Positions 1 to 12,164 are shown, counted from the first letter of the stretch. The stretch: 64,000 nucleotides of DNA from Calendula officinalis (GCA_963853835.1 OY970826.1:4386001-4450000), one strand, 5' to 3'. A program made the numbers and translations. Notes: generated by a model not told the origin, from the letters alone.

Positions 1-417
1 CCCTAACGCCACTCTATCAACCATCACTTCTCTTCTCGACCTCCTCGTCGCCGGCGTCGAGGCCGCGTTACTCGATCTTCTCTCTCCTCCGGCACCACCT
101 TTACCTTCCTCAACGCCGTCCGGATTTACTTTCGTAACGCCGGTAACCGGTTCCTCTCTTACCGTTCGGTTATATGCTACTCCAGCAGGAGGGAGATTGA
201 AGGATTGAGGGGGTTTTTGGTGGTTAGAAGTCGGAGATCTGAAGGAAGTGTAGTATTTGTCGACGGGGACGATGGCTTTTGACGGAGATGAGGGGAAGTC
301 GTCCGGTTGGAGAGGTGAACGGAGAGGGGAGTGGAATTCGTCGAATTGTGAGTCGGTGTCGGACATTGATCGGTTGTTGGCGGTGTGGAGGCGTTTGTTG
401 TCTTTGGGATTGTCCAT
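1..417 (-). CDS. CASP-like membrane protein (4A type), N-terminal part, cut by window edge
   Basis: An open frame of 139 codons runs from an ATG at 417 to base 1 with no stop, so it is a partial gene. The visible part is the soluble, Ser/Pro-rich N-terminus: repeated SPL/SP motifs, then VPVDKYYTS (about residues 50-58), NRTVREEP (about 83-90), and a basic RRSRRE stretch leading into DRVALG at the edge. This order resembles the cytosolic head of CASP-like 4A proteins, in which a basic stretch just precedes the first of four membrane segments (Casparian-strip-protein-like family, plasma membrane). The four-helix MARVEL-like domain itself lies outside the window, so the family call rests on the head alone. 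The GC-rich codon use contrasts with the AT-rich surroundings, as expected for a real exon. On the opposite strand a 103-codon ORF (257-568) is a shadow of it. Confidence 0.55.
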   Translation of the reverse strand, partial: MDNPKDNKRLHTANNRSMSDTDSQFDEFHSPLRSPLQPDDFPSSPSKAIVPVDKYYTSFRSPTSNHQKPPQSFNLPPAGVAYNRTVREEPVTGVTKVNPDGVEEGKGGAGGERRSSNAASTPATRRSRREVMVDRVALG

Positions 418-542
418 GGTGATTCTCCGGTGGTCGGAAGGGGAGATGATTGAAGGAAGTGGTAAGTTTAAAAAGGGAACGAAAAGAAATGTAGAGAGAG
501 GGAAAAAAGCAAAATCATTTTGTGTGGGTTTGGGACCAAAAA

Positions 543-551
543 TAAAATATA
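543..551 (-). promoter_or_regulatory. Candidate TATA box of the CASP-like gene
   Basis: On the minus strand the bases read TATATTTTA, about 130 bp upstream of the ATG at 417. A CT-rich leader with runs of TCTCTC lies between 480 and 510. Spacing and composition fit a plant core promoter, but nothing confirms the start site. Confidence 0.4.
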
Positions 552-568
552 GTTTTACTTTAATTTAA

Positions 569-3404
569 TTTAATTTCAAAAATTATTCGCAGGGCTTAAT
601 GACGATGAGTTAGATAGTAAGTTGTGATAAAATAATAAGAATTTTAACTACATAATTTTGCTGACTATAGAGTTAGTTTTTTCAAGCCAAACTATATTTT
701 TCCATGTTGAACTTGTCTTAATAATTCTTTCAATACTCTGGATTATTAAAGGTGCAACGTTGTACCATTAACTTGACAAAATTATCAGTTTATATCTGAC
801 TCATTAATTTGATCATGATTGTTTACTTGACCTTAATTTTGTTGTAGCTATTGACAACTAAAAATTAAATATACGTTCATCTCAATATATATATATATAT
901 TATAAGCAAATCACGTGAGAAAGAAGATTAAATTAGTGATTATGTCTACTAAATCGACCATTTTGTCAAGTTCAGAGTAGTATGTTACACTTTTATAGTT
1001 TAATGTAGTAAAAAACCTAGCCAGATAATTTCATGATACTAAAATATATTTTGGTTTTCTTAATAACTCTTACATCCCATTAATTATTTTAAAAATATCA
1101 AAATGATAAGAAAAGATCAGATTAGCCAAATAATTTAATTATCACAACTTTAATCATATTAATCATTTACACAACAAACTCTCTCAAACCCAAAAGGGTT
1201 TAAGAAAATGGAGTGATGAAAAGGGATCACATGACTTTAAGAATGATATAGTAGACACATTGTTCCAACATTTACTTTGGGAGTAAGCTTTCACCAAGTT
1301 ATAAAGCCACACAAACAATACCCTTTATATTCTTTTCCTTTACTTCAACCAACCATATTCTCTCTCTGACACACAAATATTTTTATTTAGAGTAACTTAC
1401 CTAAATCATAATGTAATATCTAGTTTTGGAGGTTTTGTCATGCAACTTCAATTTTCCAGTTTTTTGCATGTATGTGGTCCTGATTTTTATTTTTTTTTTT
1501 ATTTTAAAGTTATCTTTACTCCAAATGGTCTTAAAAATTCAATTCGAAACAAATTAATTTATTCTAATAAAAGATATATAAATTATAAAAACAAATGGAA
1601 AGTATTAGAACATGAACTGATAAACTCAAAGAACATTTAAAATTTACAAAACAACTTAAACCGTTCATAAAATGAAACTGAAGACAATAATCATCTAGTG
1701 TGTTAGGCGATTATATGCAACTATTTTAAGATATGTAATGTAGATAATAAGTCACTAACATGCATAACAAAATGTCAAAAACATTTCGAGATTGTCTTGA
1801 TGAACTCATGACATTTTGGGTTTAGTGGACCGAAAGTTTAAGATCGCGATAACAAAAATCTCTTATTAGATCATGTTATAGGAAAGGTATTTTAAGTTAG
1901 ATTTAAAATTGAAGAGCTTTTTAGATAACAATCGCAACAGGTAATTTTACCATATAAATTTGTAAAAAACCCGTCCTACCGAGAGTTCCCTTTCATTCAA
2001 AACTTATAAATGACATTACATAATTATCATTAGGTTAAAAAGCGCATCATTACACTTACTTTAGTAACGTATTGTTTATGCCACATAGTTCTATTTTTCT
2101 GTCGCTTTTTGTTAAGGTAAGAACCTATTTAAACTCCAAAATAACAAGAGTGATATCCTAGTGGATAGGATTTGATCTCTAAAAAAGGATGAAATTTTGA
2201 GAAGATCTCAAATTCAATCTTTTAGAGCAACCAAAAAACATACACTTGTGTCCACAAAGATTCATCCACATCGACTCCGGGACTACTTGTAAAACTAGGT
2301 CGTCGCCCTAAGATTAATTAGCTCGCTTAGAGAGTCAAAGTTAAAAAAAAACTTATCTAATAAGAGATGAGCAAACGAAAGGTAAATTATGCTTTAAGCT
2401 TTTTACCCTTTGAATGACAACGTTTAAACATAGCTTTTTATACATTTGAGTTTGACTATTAAACAGACATTTTTTATAAGTGATGATTTTTACACCACAT
2501 GTTTTAATTATCTACCACAACTATTGCATTGTTTACTTGTACAGTATACAGATTTAATTGTACAATGTGGTATAGGCATCAAAAAGTGTGGTAGCAAAAT
2601 TAATTCCCATTTTTTATTAACAAAATTATAATATAACATTTTTTTAAAGAACGCCTCGAAAAATTTGTAAGCATATTATATATCTTAATGACAACGTTTT
2701 ATGCATTTGTCCATAATTTTTTCCCATTTGACCATGTTTTGAATAAAATTTAATCGAATTTTTAAAACTTTATTAGGTAAATGCTTTTATCAAGTTTGAG
2801 AGTTTGAGGCTTTGAGCCCGATGACGTAGTTTTCAGTTCTATTTTTGCCTCCAATCTTTGGTGATATTGTTGTAAAAAAGATTCGGTAAATTTGTTCTTT
2901 GAAGTGTCAAGTAAAGATAGCATCAGCATCCACTTACTTATTCTACTTTTAGTGTAAAAGATCCTTTGTTCAACAAAACCTGCCCCTTTATCTTTAATGC
3001 TTTTAACTACAAAAGTAGAACACCTACACAACACACACACACACACACACATACACTAATGGTATGAACACTAATTTAATTAAATAATTAGAAGAAAAAA
3101 AAAAGATCCCACCATCTATACCTTTCCTTAAAGCTATGAATTTTTAATTTGCATGACAATCATAACACAACACTAATAATTGTCATAATAAAAAATAGTG
3201 GTATACTATAGGCCATGCCATGATTGAACACAAAATCTAATGCACATATACATGTATGTAGCTTAAGTAATCATGTTTATAGGAATTACTATAACTAGAG
3301 GACAAACAAGATATTTTTATAGTTACATTGTAGATGGGGTGGTGGGGTGGGGTGGGGTAGGGTACCTCTCGTCTCATCAAAATCTTGCAGCATGTTATCG
3401 ATGC
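569..3404. other. AT-rich intergenic DNA, no supported gene
   Basis: No ORF here is convincing. Visible items are a short TA run near 888-900, poly-A/T runs, a CA microsatellite at about 3029-3052, and a G-rich tract just behind the EXECUTER gene. At 2145-2345 an RNA-polymerase-III-like pair of boxes (GTGGATAGGATTTG, then CTCAAATTCAATC) precedes an A-rich stretch and may be an old SINE; I could not find target duplications. Confidence 0.5.
3335..3362 (+). promoter_or_regulatory. G-rich tract with quadruplex potential
   Basis: Five runs of three or four G separated by one to four bases lie about 45-70 bp past the stop codon of the EXECUTER-type gene. The G-rich strand is the one opposite the transcript, so the pre-mRNA 3' region carries the C-rich complement. 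Function is unknown. Confidence 0.45.
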
Positions 3405-3912
3405 TTATTCTGGCAGTCTTAAACGGTTAAATAAGACGAGAAAACTTTGTTCAGGAACAACATACAGGAAACCAAGGTCTGCACCTTTCACATACGGTCC
3501 CATGCCCTATAAATTATTATTATTTTTTTTTTAAAAAAACAGTTACTTTCATTATAATGTTTCATTTATAACGGGTCAAATAAAAAAGACAGTATAGTAT
3601 TTACCTTGCCATTAAGTTGAAGAAGTTCGCCCTCAACCCACTTTGGATTTTTAAAACCAAATTCAGCAATTCTACCTTGACCTTTGTAACTAGCAACCTA
3701 AACAAACAAACAATTAATTAATTTATTATTTAAAGTTGAATCACCAATCACTTCCAAAACACAAATCCAAACACCCCTGAACATAAATTACCACTCCTAA
3801 TTCATCTGGATACATTCCACGGTTTAAAAAGTGGCCTCTTTTTGCAATTTTAGCACGAAACGTCACCTAAACATAAATAAATAAACAAGTCAATTACATG
3901 TATACATATATA

Positions 3913-3983
<71 letters not shown>

Positions 3984-6900
3984 TAACCTGGCCAGCAGGA
4001 ACATTAAGATCACCCGTCACTTTGACAGCTTCAACATACTCAAAAAACTCATCATTTGCATCACTCCAATTTCCATATTTACGCTTTAACTGTACCACCT
4101 CAGTTCCATAAGGCCCAAATGCACCAACATAAAGACCTATAATTAATTATAAAACTCATCATCTTAAATACTACTCCCTCCGTCCCACAAAAAAGTTCCC
4201 ATTTCTCCTAAAGCTTTTGTCCCACAAAAAAGTGCCCATTTCTCACATGTGGTGGGCTCCACACAATAAAATATTATTATTATTAAAAACTCCATCAATA
4301 ACATCCACTAATTATCTTTCTCTCTCCAAACCAACCTTATATTTTAATCAAAATAATACCAATGACCCCACCATTAACTATCACCTAAAATCTTGTGCCA
4401 AAGGGAAATGGGAACTTTTTTGTGGGACGGAGGGAGTATAATTTATACATTATTAACTTCTTTAAAAATGTATTTTTTTAGAGAAAAAAAAAAAAAACTG
4501 ACCGTCAAATGGATCTAAATCCCCTGGGGAAGTGGTGATCCGAGTAAAATTTGTATACTCTGACAATTTCTCCCCTTTTTTTGCCTGACTAAATGCAAAC
4601 TTCAACATTTCACGAACGTCCCTCGACACCTGCACATTTATAAAAACAATATTATTATTATTATAATAATAACTTAAATTTATTAAACTACTAATAAAAT
4701 ATTTTATTTTATGATTTATCATTACCTTTCGAGAAACTTTATCTGAACTCCATAACGCCTTTGCCACATCAGGAGGCATCAATTCAGCAGCACCTTGACT
4801 AGCAATAGCTGCTATTTTGACTTTCGATGCAATACTTTCTTCACTCTCATTATTATTATTATTATCATAACTCTTAACAGGAACATGAAGGGTAAAAGAG
4901 TCTTTTTCCATTTCTTCAATTTCAGCAGGAACACGAACAAATTCATCTTTTGAAGGCGTATCATCTCTACTGTGTAAAATTCCACCAAGAAAAAGTTTTC
5001 CCAAATTATCTCCATCTTCAGATTCGTCACTGTTTGTTTGTTGTTCGGTATTTTCATCTTCAGAATCTTCATCTGAAGTTGTTTTTTCATTTTCATCATC
5101 AGTTTCTTGAATTAGTTGGTTTACAGTATCATTTTCTTCAATTACTTCTTCAACTTTCATGACGAAATCTTTTATTTTTAATTCGGGGATTTTGTCTTTG
5201 AGGAAATTTATTACACTTCTGATACCGTCTTCAGTTGCTCCTTCAAAACTTATGCTTTTTTCATCGGTTTTAACAGGTTTATCTTCGTTTACTTTTACAT
5301 CGATTACAGATGGATTTTCGATATCGTTAATTGATGTCCCTTTTGTTGTTGATGGATTTGATGATGTGGCATTTGAGTTGCTTGATTTAGCCCGTTGCAT
5401 GAATACTACCTATCAGAATACATGTGGAAAAACGGGCGGGTCAGATTGACCCGTAACACTTTCTGCCCAAAAATTATGCTTTTTAAAATTTTAAATAATT
5501 AGCTTGTCAAATTTACAAGAATGATCTTGTTTCAATATTAATCATAGAGGTTTTATGCACTCATATTACACTTTTGGGCAAATTTTGACCGTTTGACATG
5601 TTTCCTTTTTGCTAATTCTTTTGTTCTAGCATTTTGACCCGTTAGAGATAAAACATAACCCGAAATGACCCATTTTCCCAATCAAGATAAAATCATGTAT
5701 ATGATCTTATAGGCTATACAAAATATAAATAAAAATATGTAAGTAGTGACCTGCATAGTGTACGTCTCATCATTCTCTTTCACGACATATATTTCAAATA
5801 GTGGAGTTCCAGGAGATGCAGACACCAATTGTCTGTAACAAATAAACATTCAATAATGTTTGTAACTTTGTAAATAGTAACCAAATATTATGTAAAGCAA
5901 TTACGAAAAAAAAGCAAAAACAAAAAAAAGGTGTTAAATGTACCTTGGATTATAACTTTTGCCAACAAATCTGCCTACACCTGGTGTTATGCGTATAAGT
6001 CTTCCAAATGGATAATCAGAATCTTTTGAGTACCCAACCCACCAACCAACCTGCAAATGTTAGAGTAATCATTCAATAACGATGATATGATCTCATCTTT
6101 TAATTTCTTTTTTTTAAAAGGAAAAAATTAGCTTATTATTGTAACATATTGTCTTTATTTACATAATAGCATCTATTATTTAGGACTTTTATAAAGCAAG
6201 AGGAGTCAAGAAGCATTATAATGTATCCAATAAAATTACCAGCCCACTTCCTGTATCTTTACACAACTTTGAAGCATCGTGATAACGTTCTTCATGTATT
6301 GCATTCTGCAAAAAAATAAAAATAAACCTGTAAGATTCAGAATTTATTGACACTAATAACCTTTTAACTAATTCAACTTTGATCTGACCTTTAACTCGGA
6401 CATAATTTCAGCAACACTATCCTTTGATGTTGCTTCTGCTATAGCTTTTTTTAATTTTAAAGCTTCCTCGAAATCTTCTTTCTCTATTGCTTCTTCTAGT
6501 TGAAACTATACACACACAAATGGATAGGGTAAAACACCATACAAGATTACAAACTCCATAAAGCTTAAAATAAGGATATAATTGCGAAAATGGAGTACTA
6601 TATCACATAGACACACAAATTGTAAGAATAACAGGCTAAATTAATAAATGAGCATGAGACCGAGAAAGCATAAACACAATGAACAATCATTTCAGTGAAA
6701 TTAGTTCACCATTTCCACAAATCCTTATTTAAACCTAACTTAATCAAGCATCCATACGACAAAACATTAACAATTACTCCAATTTCACGAGCTCATAACC
6801 TTACAGCATAATTCAAAAGTAACTGCGTGTATCACAATACCTGAAGAAGAGAAACGGATCGCTCATCAAGCTCAATTTCAGCAAAATGACGACTCCACAT

Positions 6901-7140
6901 GTTCCAATCCCAATCCGATGACGTGGCATGATCGGAATTAACCCCACCGTTACCGCTACACCGGCAACTAGTACTACTAATGGATGACGATTTAATAACA
7001 TTACTCGAACCTGATACGAATCTCAAATTGAACGATTTCTTAGCAGCAGATAAATCAAAACATGGAGATAACGGAGGTCTGGTTTGAGGGATATTTGGTA
7101 CTATAGTTCCTGTAGCCCAATAAGCGTTCGCAATCGCCAT
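3405..7140 (-). CDS. EX2: EXECUTER2-type chloroplast singlet-oxygen signalling protein (complete, 11 exons)
   Basis: Exons on the minus strand: 7140-6841, 6505-6389, 6305-6240, 6050-5944, 5832-5751, 5409-4726, 4629-4503, 4136-3988, 3866-3792, 3697-3605 and 3506-3405 (stop TAA). All introns are GT-AG and the frame closes at 633 residues, close to the size I recall for Arabidopsis EX2. Residues 1 to about 70 are Ser/Thr-rich and basic, like a chloroplast transit peptide. WDWNMWSRHF (about 78-87) is followed by a UVR-like helix pair (FQLEEAIEKEDFEEALKLKK) and GLVGWWVGYS. A long acidic linker sits in exon 6. The C-terminal singlet-oxygen-sensor (DUF3506) domain starts near DPFDGLYVGAFGPYGTE. NPKWVEGEL holds Trp589, which aligns with Trp643 of Arabidopsis EX1, the residue oxidised by singlet oxygen. 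EXECUTER proteins act at thylakoid grana margins and relay singlet-oxygen damage to the nucleus. I chose the ATG at 7140 over 7182 because MAIANAYW resembles the EX2 start. No break is visible. Confidence 0.93.
3921..3978. repeat. (TA)n microsatellite in EX2 intron 8
   Basis: An uninterrupted TA run of 58 bases, preceded by a short GTGTGTG run, ends ten bases before the donor site of exon 8. Reads across it on either strand give meaningless YIYIY ORFs. Confidence 0.95.
4174..4436. mobile_element. Stowaway-type MITE in EX2 intron 7
   Basis: The element starts CTCCCTCCGTCCCA and ends TGGGACGGAGGGAG, a perfect terminal inverted repeat, with TA on both sides (4172-4173 and 4437-4438), the target duplication of Tc1/mariner elements. 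It is 263 bp with no coding capacity. A 36-bp block beginning CCCACAAAAAAGT is repeated in tandem next to the left end. It sits inside intron 7 and leaves both splice sites intact. Confidence 0.93.
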
Positions 7141-7270
7141 AACTTTGTGGCAATTGTATGTTATAGCTGTGTACAGAATCAATCACTGTGTGAGTGAGTT
7201 CTTGTTGTTGAAGGATTTCTAGGGTTTGTGGAGAGTGGAAGTCGTAAATGTGTGTGGATAAAATCGCCGG

Positions 7271-7280
7271 ATAATATACA
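7271..7280 (-). promoter_or_regulatory. Candidate TATA box of the EX2-type gene
   Basis: The minus strand reads TGTATATTAT about 135 bp upstream of the chosen ATG. This suits a leader of roughly 100 bases. No other upstream element was assigned. Confidence 0.4.
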
Positions 7281-7299
7281 AAGCTCAGAAACTATTACA

Positions 7300-8238
7300 A
7301 AATTAACGTGCCCACCGTGGGCTCCTCCTTGTTGTCGTTTATGACAGTTAGACCCCTCTAGTTCTGTGTATGTTACAAAATACCCCTATATGTTTTATGA
7401 ATTTTATTTTGTTTTGTTTTGAACGGCAAAAAGTGAAATAGTGAGAGAGTTACGATATGGGATAACTGCATATCGATCAGATGATATAATCGCTGCTGCT
7501 GGTGTAACGCGAGCCCTCTTGGACTCGGTAGGATCACCACAACACCCCCAGTAACTATTAACCTGCTAAATTATAGTTTTTTAGGTTGATGTTATGATGA
7601 ACTTTTCAAACGGATCACTCAATATAAAGGAAAAAAATAAAATTTAAGTTACTTTGCAATTTATCTCCTCTTTTTCTTTCATTTTGTTTGGAAAACGTTA
7701 GTTAATAAACTTATTTAAACTTGGATAATAAACAATCTAATAAAGACGAAACTTGCAGAGAGAGATTTTGGTGTTTCCTGCAGGCTAATTAATAAACTTA
7801 TTTAAACTTGGATAATAAACAATCTACAAACGCTCTAAAAAGAGAAACGATATTTATTTATGTCATTTGTTGCTACCCATTTTCTTACTCATTTGACAAC
7901 ATAAATATAAAAAGTCAAGTATGAACAAATGTCGGAAGCAAAATTACTCCTCTAAAAACTTAAACTTGGTTTTTCTAAGGCTATACGGTATGGGCATAAC
8001 ACAGCCGTGGTGTTGTGATGACTAGGCAAGCTTAACCGGGTGGTGGAGAGGGGAACACCACCCCCCACCACTAGTGGTGATGAAAATGTGGTTTGGTGTG
8101 ACCACGCACACGGATCTTAACGGGAGAGGAGGGAGATAAGGTAGCTTGTGATTGGATGACATGTTTTCATTTTATTTATTTCTTTTTTTGTATTTAAAAT
8201 TAAATGGAATGGAATGGTGTGGTGTGGTGTGGTGTGGT
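7300..8238. other. Intergenic DNA with GT-rich repeats
   Basis: No gene is visible. A 35-bp segment beginning TTAATAAACTTATTT occurs twice (about 7701 and 7791). From 8210 a GGTGT-type tandem repeat (GTGTGGTGTGGTG) begins. It is interrupted by the copia insertion and resumes at about 15920, so the insertion landed in the repeat. Confidence 0.6.
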
Positions 8239-8243
8239 GGGTA

Positions 8244-8888
8244 TATTGGTGATTTTCGGTTAACACAATTAACAAACGCAGCGGAAATAATTAAATCACC
8301 ATAAACGGATCTTGATATTAATCATACAATCAAACTATAATCAAAATCAAAGAGTTAGGAAGAACATTTTATACCCTAGAAGCCTTTGATCTTTGTGGAA
8401 TGGATGGATGGAGATGATGACCGAAACCAAGTATTCTAAAGGAGAATACCTCTAAAGAATGATCCACACAACACTTGCAAGAACACCACTAGAGAATGCT
8501 AGTTCTTTCTTCAAGCAAATGGAAGCAAAAGATGGAGTGTGTGTGTGTGTGCCGCGGCCAAGAGAGGGGCAAGAGAGGGAGTTTATGGAGCCATTTACTC
8601 TCCATAATGGTGCCATAATTCCCATTAATGATTTCCATAAACCATTGATCTATATTCACACACAAGTCCCTATCTTTTATTCCTTCTAGTTTGCTCACAA
8701 TAAGGTTTCAATATTAACATTTAATATTAAACTTATATATAAGCATGTAGCTTATATTGATATATAATGTAATTACCCTAATTACACTATATATCTTATG
8801 GTGTTAAGTGTTTAAGTGTCTGACCCTTTAGGCTCACAAACTACTAGCCATATAACTATATGTTATACGCGTGAAGCATATTCCAACA
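8244..8888 (-). repeat. 3' LTR of the copia element
   Basis: On the minus strand it begins TGTTGGAATATG and ends CACCAATA. It matches 15259-15901 almost base for base, including a GT microsatellite near 8539-8552. The ends are TG and TA rather than the usual TG and CA, judged by the clean target duplication. Confidence 0.93.
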
Positions 8889-9730
8889 GCTCCCACTTGC
8901 GCACGTGATAACATCAAGTAGTTATACAAGCAAAGGTTAGAGTCTAGCAACCCGCCAATGCCCCTAGAAGTATATGAGGAGTTTCATAAAATCTTTGTTC
9001 AAAGTTTTTCGAGCAGTTATCCTTTTGTTACTGATACTATGTTGAATTTTAGACAAGGATTAATGCCAATCTAAAATTTCAACGATTCTGTTTCTCGATC
9101 TATACATTGAAGTAGATTACCAAAACCAATCAAGATTCATCTTGATTACCTTTTGGATGTGGCCACACATACATCTATTCAAATCATCGAGGGGCCCAGT
9201 AGTATCTAATCCACATGCGTGGAGGAACAAATTCTTTGTTGACTGCACGTGTCTGTCATATGCTTAATGACAAACCCGATAATGGTTGTTATAGCAGCCT
9301 TATTCAGGTCAGCGTTTAACCATATCAAAGTTTGCCCCTCTACATACACAAACCAACTTGCATCTCAAGTCAGAGGAAAAGTGACAAAGCCTTTGTGAGA
9401 TTCACTTGTGACATAAATCCAGGAAGTGATTTCTCATAGGTTGGGTTAGTCCAATTGTGCATCAATATGAACAACATGTGAGTTTGATTTCATCATCCTT
9501 AGTCATACTAAGATAATGTCATCAATGCCCTCAGATTTGTCTTGATAATATTCTCATACTATTAATATGACAATGGACAATTTAGAATATAAAACGCAGT
9601 AAATATTCATGGATATAAACATGCAAATATAGAACACAGTAGATATTCATATAAAAATGATCATATCAAATATATCAATTTATTCCAATAAAAACTGCTC
9701 AATGTTCCATTATCCAAATACTGAAACAGA

Positions 9731-10785
9731 TTACATGAAACTACTAGCTGGTCGAAGTCCAATGTTTCTAGCATGCTCAATATGTTTGGTATATGACATT
9801 GGCTTCGTGAAGGGGTCAGCTAAGTTGTCATCTGTATGAACTTTGAGCAAGCTTCATCGCTTGGAATCTTGTGCATCTTTGAGCAAGCTTCATCGCTAGT
9901 ATCTACGATAGGTTGTGCATCTTCATCGCTTGGAATCTTGTCAAAGTCGATGGTACTCCCACTTGCTTCTTGTGAAATGAGATTGCTCTCAAGAAACTCA
10001 GCATAACGAGCAACAATTACTTTTTGCTCAGGTGGGTAGTAGAAATAGTAACCCATCGTTTCCTCATGGTATCCTATAAAGATGCACTTGACAGCTCTGG
10101 GTTCAAGTTTGTTTGGCGTGTCTCGTTTTACGAGAGCCTCACAACCTCAGACCTTCAAGTAAGACAAGTTAGGGACTTTCCCATGCCATATCTCATATGG
10201 TGTCTTTTCAACCTTCTTGGTGGGAACCATATTCAGTATGCGAGCAACAGATTTGAGTGCATAACCCCAAAAGGATAGAGGCAGAGTGGTGGGACTCATC
10301 ATCGATCGGACCATGTCAAGCAAGGTGCGATTTCTCCTCTCTGATACACCATTATGTTGTGGTGTATAAGGGGGAGTGAATTGTGAGACAATCCCATAAT
10401 TCTTAAGATGGTCTTGAAACTCATGGCTCATGTACTCTCCTCCTCGATCAGAACGGAGAGCCTTTATCTTTTTGCCGAGTTGATTTTCTACTTCATTTTG
10501 GAAAGCTTTGAACGTTTCAAAGGTTTCATGTTTATGTTTAATCAAGTAAACATAACCATAACGACTAAAGTCGTCAGTGAAAGTAATGAAGTAGGTAGCA
10601 CCTTCCCTAGTTCGAGTTCTAAAAGGCCCACATACATCAGTATGTATGAGTCCAAGTAGATCATTGGCTCTTTCGCCTATATGGGAGAAAGGCTTGCGCA
10701 CCATTTTACCAGATATACAAGAAACACATTTATCAAATGATTCAGAATCATCTGATTTTATAAGTCCATCCTTTTGTAATTTCAA
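9731..10785 (-). pseudogene. copia pol remnant: integrase, then end of RNase H
   Basis: From 10785 the frame gives an integrase with the zinc-binding CVSCISG end of its HHCC motif, then THTDVCGPF-like core positions, TDDFSRYGYVY, the second catalytic Asp in RSDRGGEY and the Glu in NGVSERRNRT. A TGG-to-TGA stop at 10147 follows SYLKV; the frame then continues through GYHEETMGYYFYY to about 9840. There the sequence jumps to TDDNLADPFTKPM and stops at 9731, which is the extreme C-terminus of copia RNase H. So all of reverse transcriptase and most of RNase H is missing. A 36-bp block with AAGCTTCATCGCT is repeated in tandem at the deletion edge (9841-9897), which hints at slippage there. Confidence 0.88.
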
Positions 10786-12164
10786 AACGCGTTTTTGTTA
10801 ACGTGGCAAAGGTGGCAATGCCATAGGAAAGTAGAATCCAAGTTCTTCTTGGATTTCTTGTTGCTACATGTATAAATAGAACTACTGTTTGTGATACGAT
10901 TATGCATGTCAATCTCAAAGATACCATCACGAGGAATAGCATTAAAGTAAAAAACATTATCCTTTGAAACTGAAATACCATAATCCGTAAACGTATGAAT
11001 AAAACCATTATTCCACAAACAAGAAAGCGATACTATACCCCTAGTAATACTAGGCGCATAGTGACAATTGTCTAATACAATAATTAAACCACTAGGAAGG
11101 ATTAAATCATAGCTTCCTATAGCTTTGACTGGTGCACGTATCCCATTGCCTACGTACAAATCCAAAGCTCCATGGTTTAGCTTTCTACTTCCCCTTAGAC
11201 CCTGCATGGTATTACAAATGTGAGTTCCACAACCAGTGTCATATACCCATGATTTCTTAGGGAAAGCATATAGTTCTATTGTGAAGATACCTGATGTGCC
11301 AACCTTGTTGGCTTTGTTCTTCATCAACTCCGCCAGGTAGGCAGGACAATTCCTCCTCCAATGGCCTGTTTCACCGCAGTGATGGCAAGCAAGCTCCTTA
11401 GCAGGGTGCTCCTTTGGAGTAGGTGGGGGAACCTTTGGCTTGGGCTTGTAAGCTTGCTTTCCCTTGCCTTGGCCCTTCGCAACTACTTGCGGTTTTGGTT
11501 TTTGGATCTTTCCTTGCCTTATAGCAAGGACAGTAGGGGCCGGAGTTTTCTTGGGTAGGCTTGCTTCCGTTTGTTTCAGCATAACATGTAATTCGGCGAA
11601 TGTCTTCCCCATACTATGCATATGATAAGTCATGACAAACAGTGCAAAATCCTTGTTGAGGGACGTTAGAATCAAGCTAATCCCAAGGATGTGCGGCATA
11701 GCGTAACCAAGCTTCTCCATTTGGTCTAAGTAGCTCTTCATCTTCAAGAGATAAGAGCTAACAGACTGTCCCTCAACCTGCTTGCAAGCGTGGAAGGCTT
11801 TCACAGTGTCAAAGAGTTCCTGCTCGGCTTGCTTTTGATACATGGCCTTTAGGTCACGCATCATATCAAATGCAGTGAGGTCCTCGAGATTCTTTTGAAT
11901 CTCGGGAATCATGCTCACTAGCATAAGCGTGGCGACTTCCTGTTGTTCGTTAAACCTTTTGGTATAGGCTGCACGAACAGCAGCAGTGGCGGTAGCAGCA
12001 GGGGCAGGGGGCAGCGCCTCCTCCAAATGGTGGTACTTGTGCTCGGCCCTAAGGACAATCCTTGGATTACGAGACCAGTCCACAAAGTTCGTTCCATCAA
12101 GTTTCTCTTTTTCGAGAACGGAACGATTGGTGGTGTGTGTTAGGGTTTGATTGTTTGAAGTCAT
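10782..12164 (-). pseudogene. copia gag, protease and gag-pre-integrase region, frameshifted from pol
   Basis: The 460-codon frame starts MTSNNQ. It contains a copia capsid-like region (LDGTNFVDW near residue 23), a long Lys/Pro-rich linker, a CCHC zinc knuckle (CHHCGETGHWRRNC, about 264-277), a protease active-site motif written DTGCGTHI (about 310), and a WHCHLCHVN gag-pre-integrase end. It stops at NKNAF where the pol frame overlaps. Comparison with the downstream frame indicates one base lost from an A run at about 10795-10799, so gag and integrase are now out of frame. Confidence 0.88.

Noticed and set aside
257..568. 103-codon plus-strand ORF
   Set aside because: It overlaps the better-supported minus-strand CASP-like frame and its protein has no family character (Gly/Arg/Ser shadow of the other strand).
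2762..3052. 96-codon minus ORF starting MCVCVCV
   Set aside because: The start is a CA microsatellite and the rest shows no motif or coding bias.
3850..4098. ORFs on both strands reading YIYIYI
   Set aside because: They are TA repeat readthrough; the real sequence there is EX2 exon 8 and intron 8.
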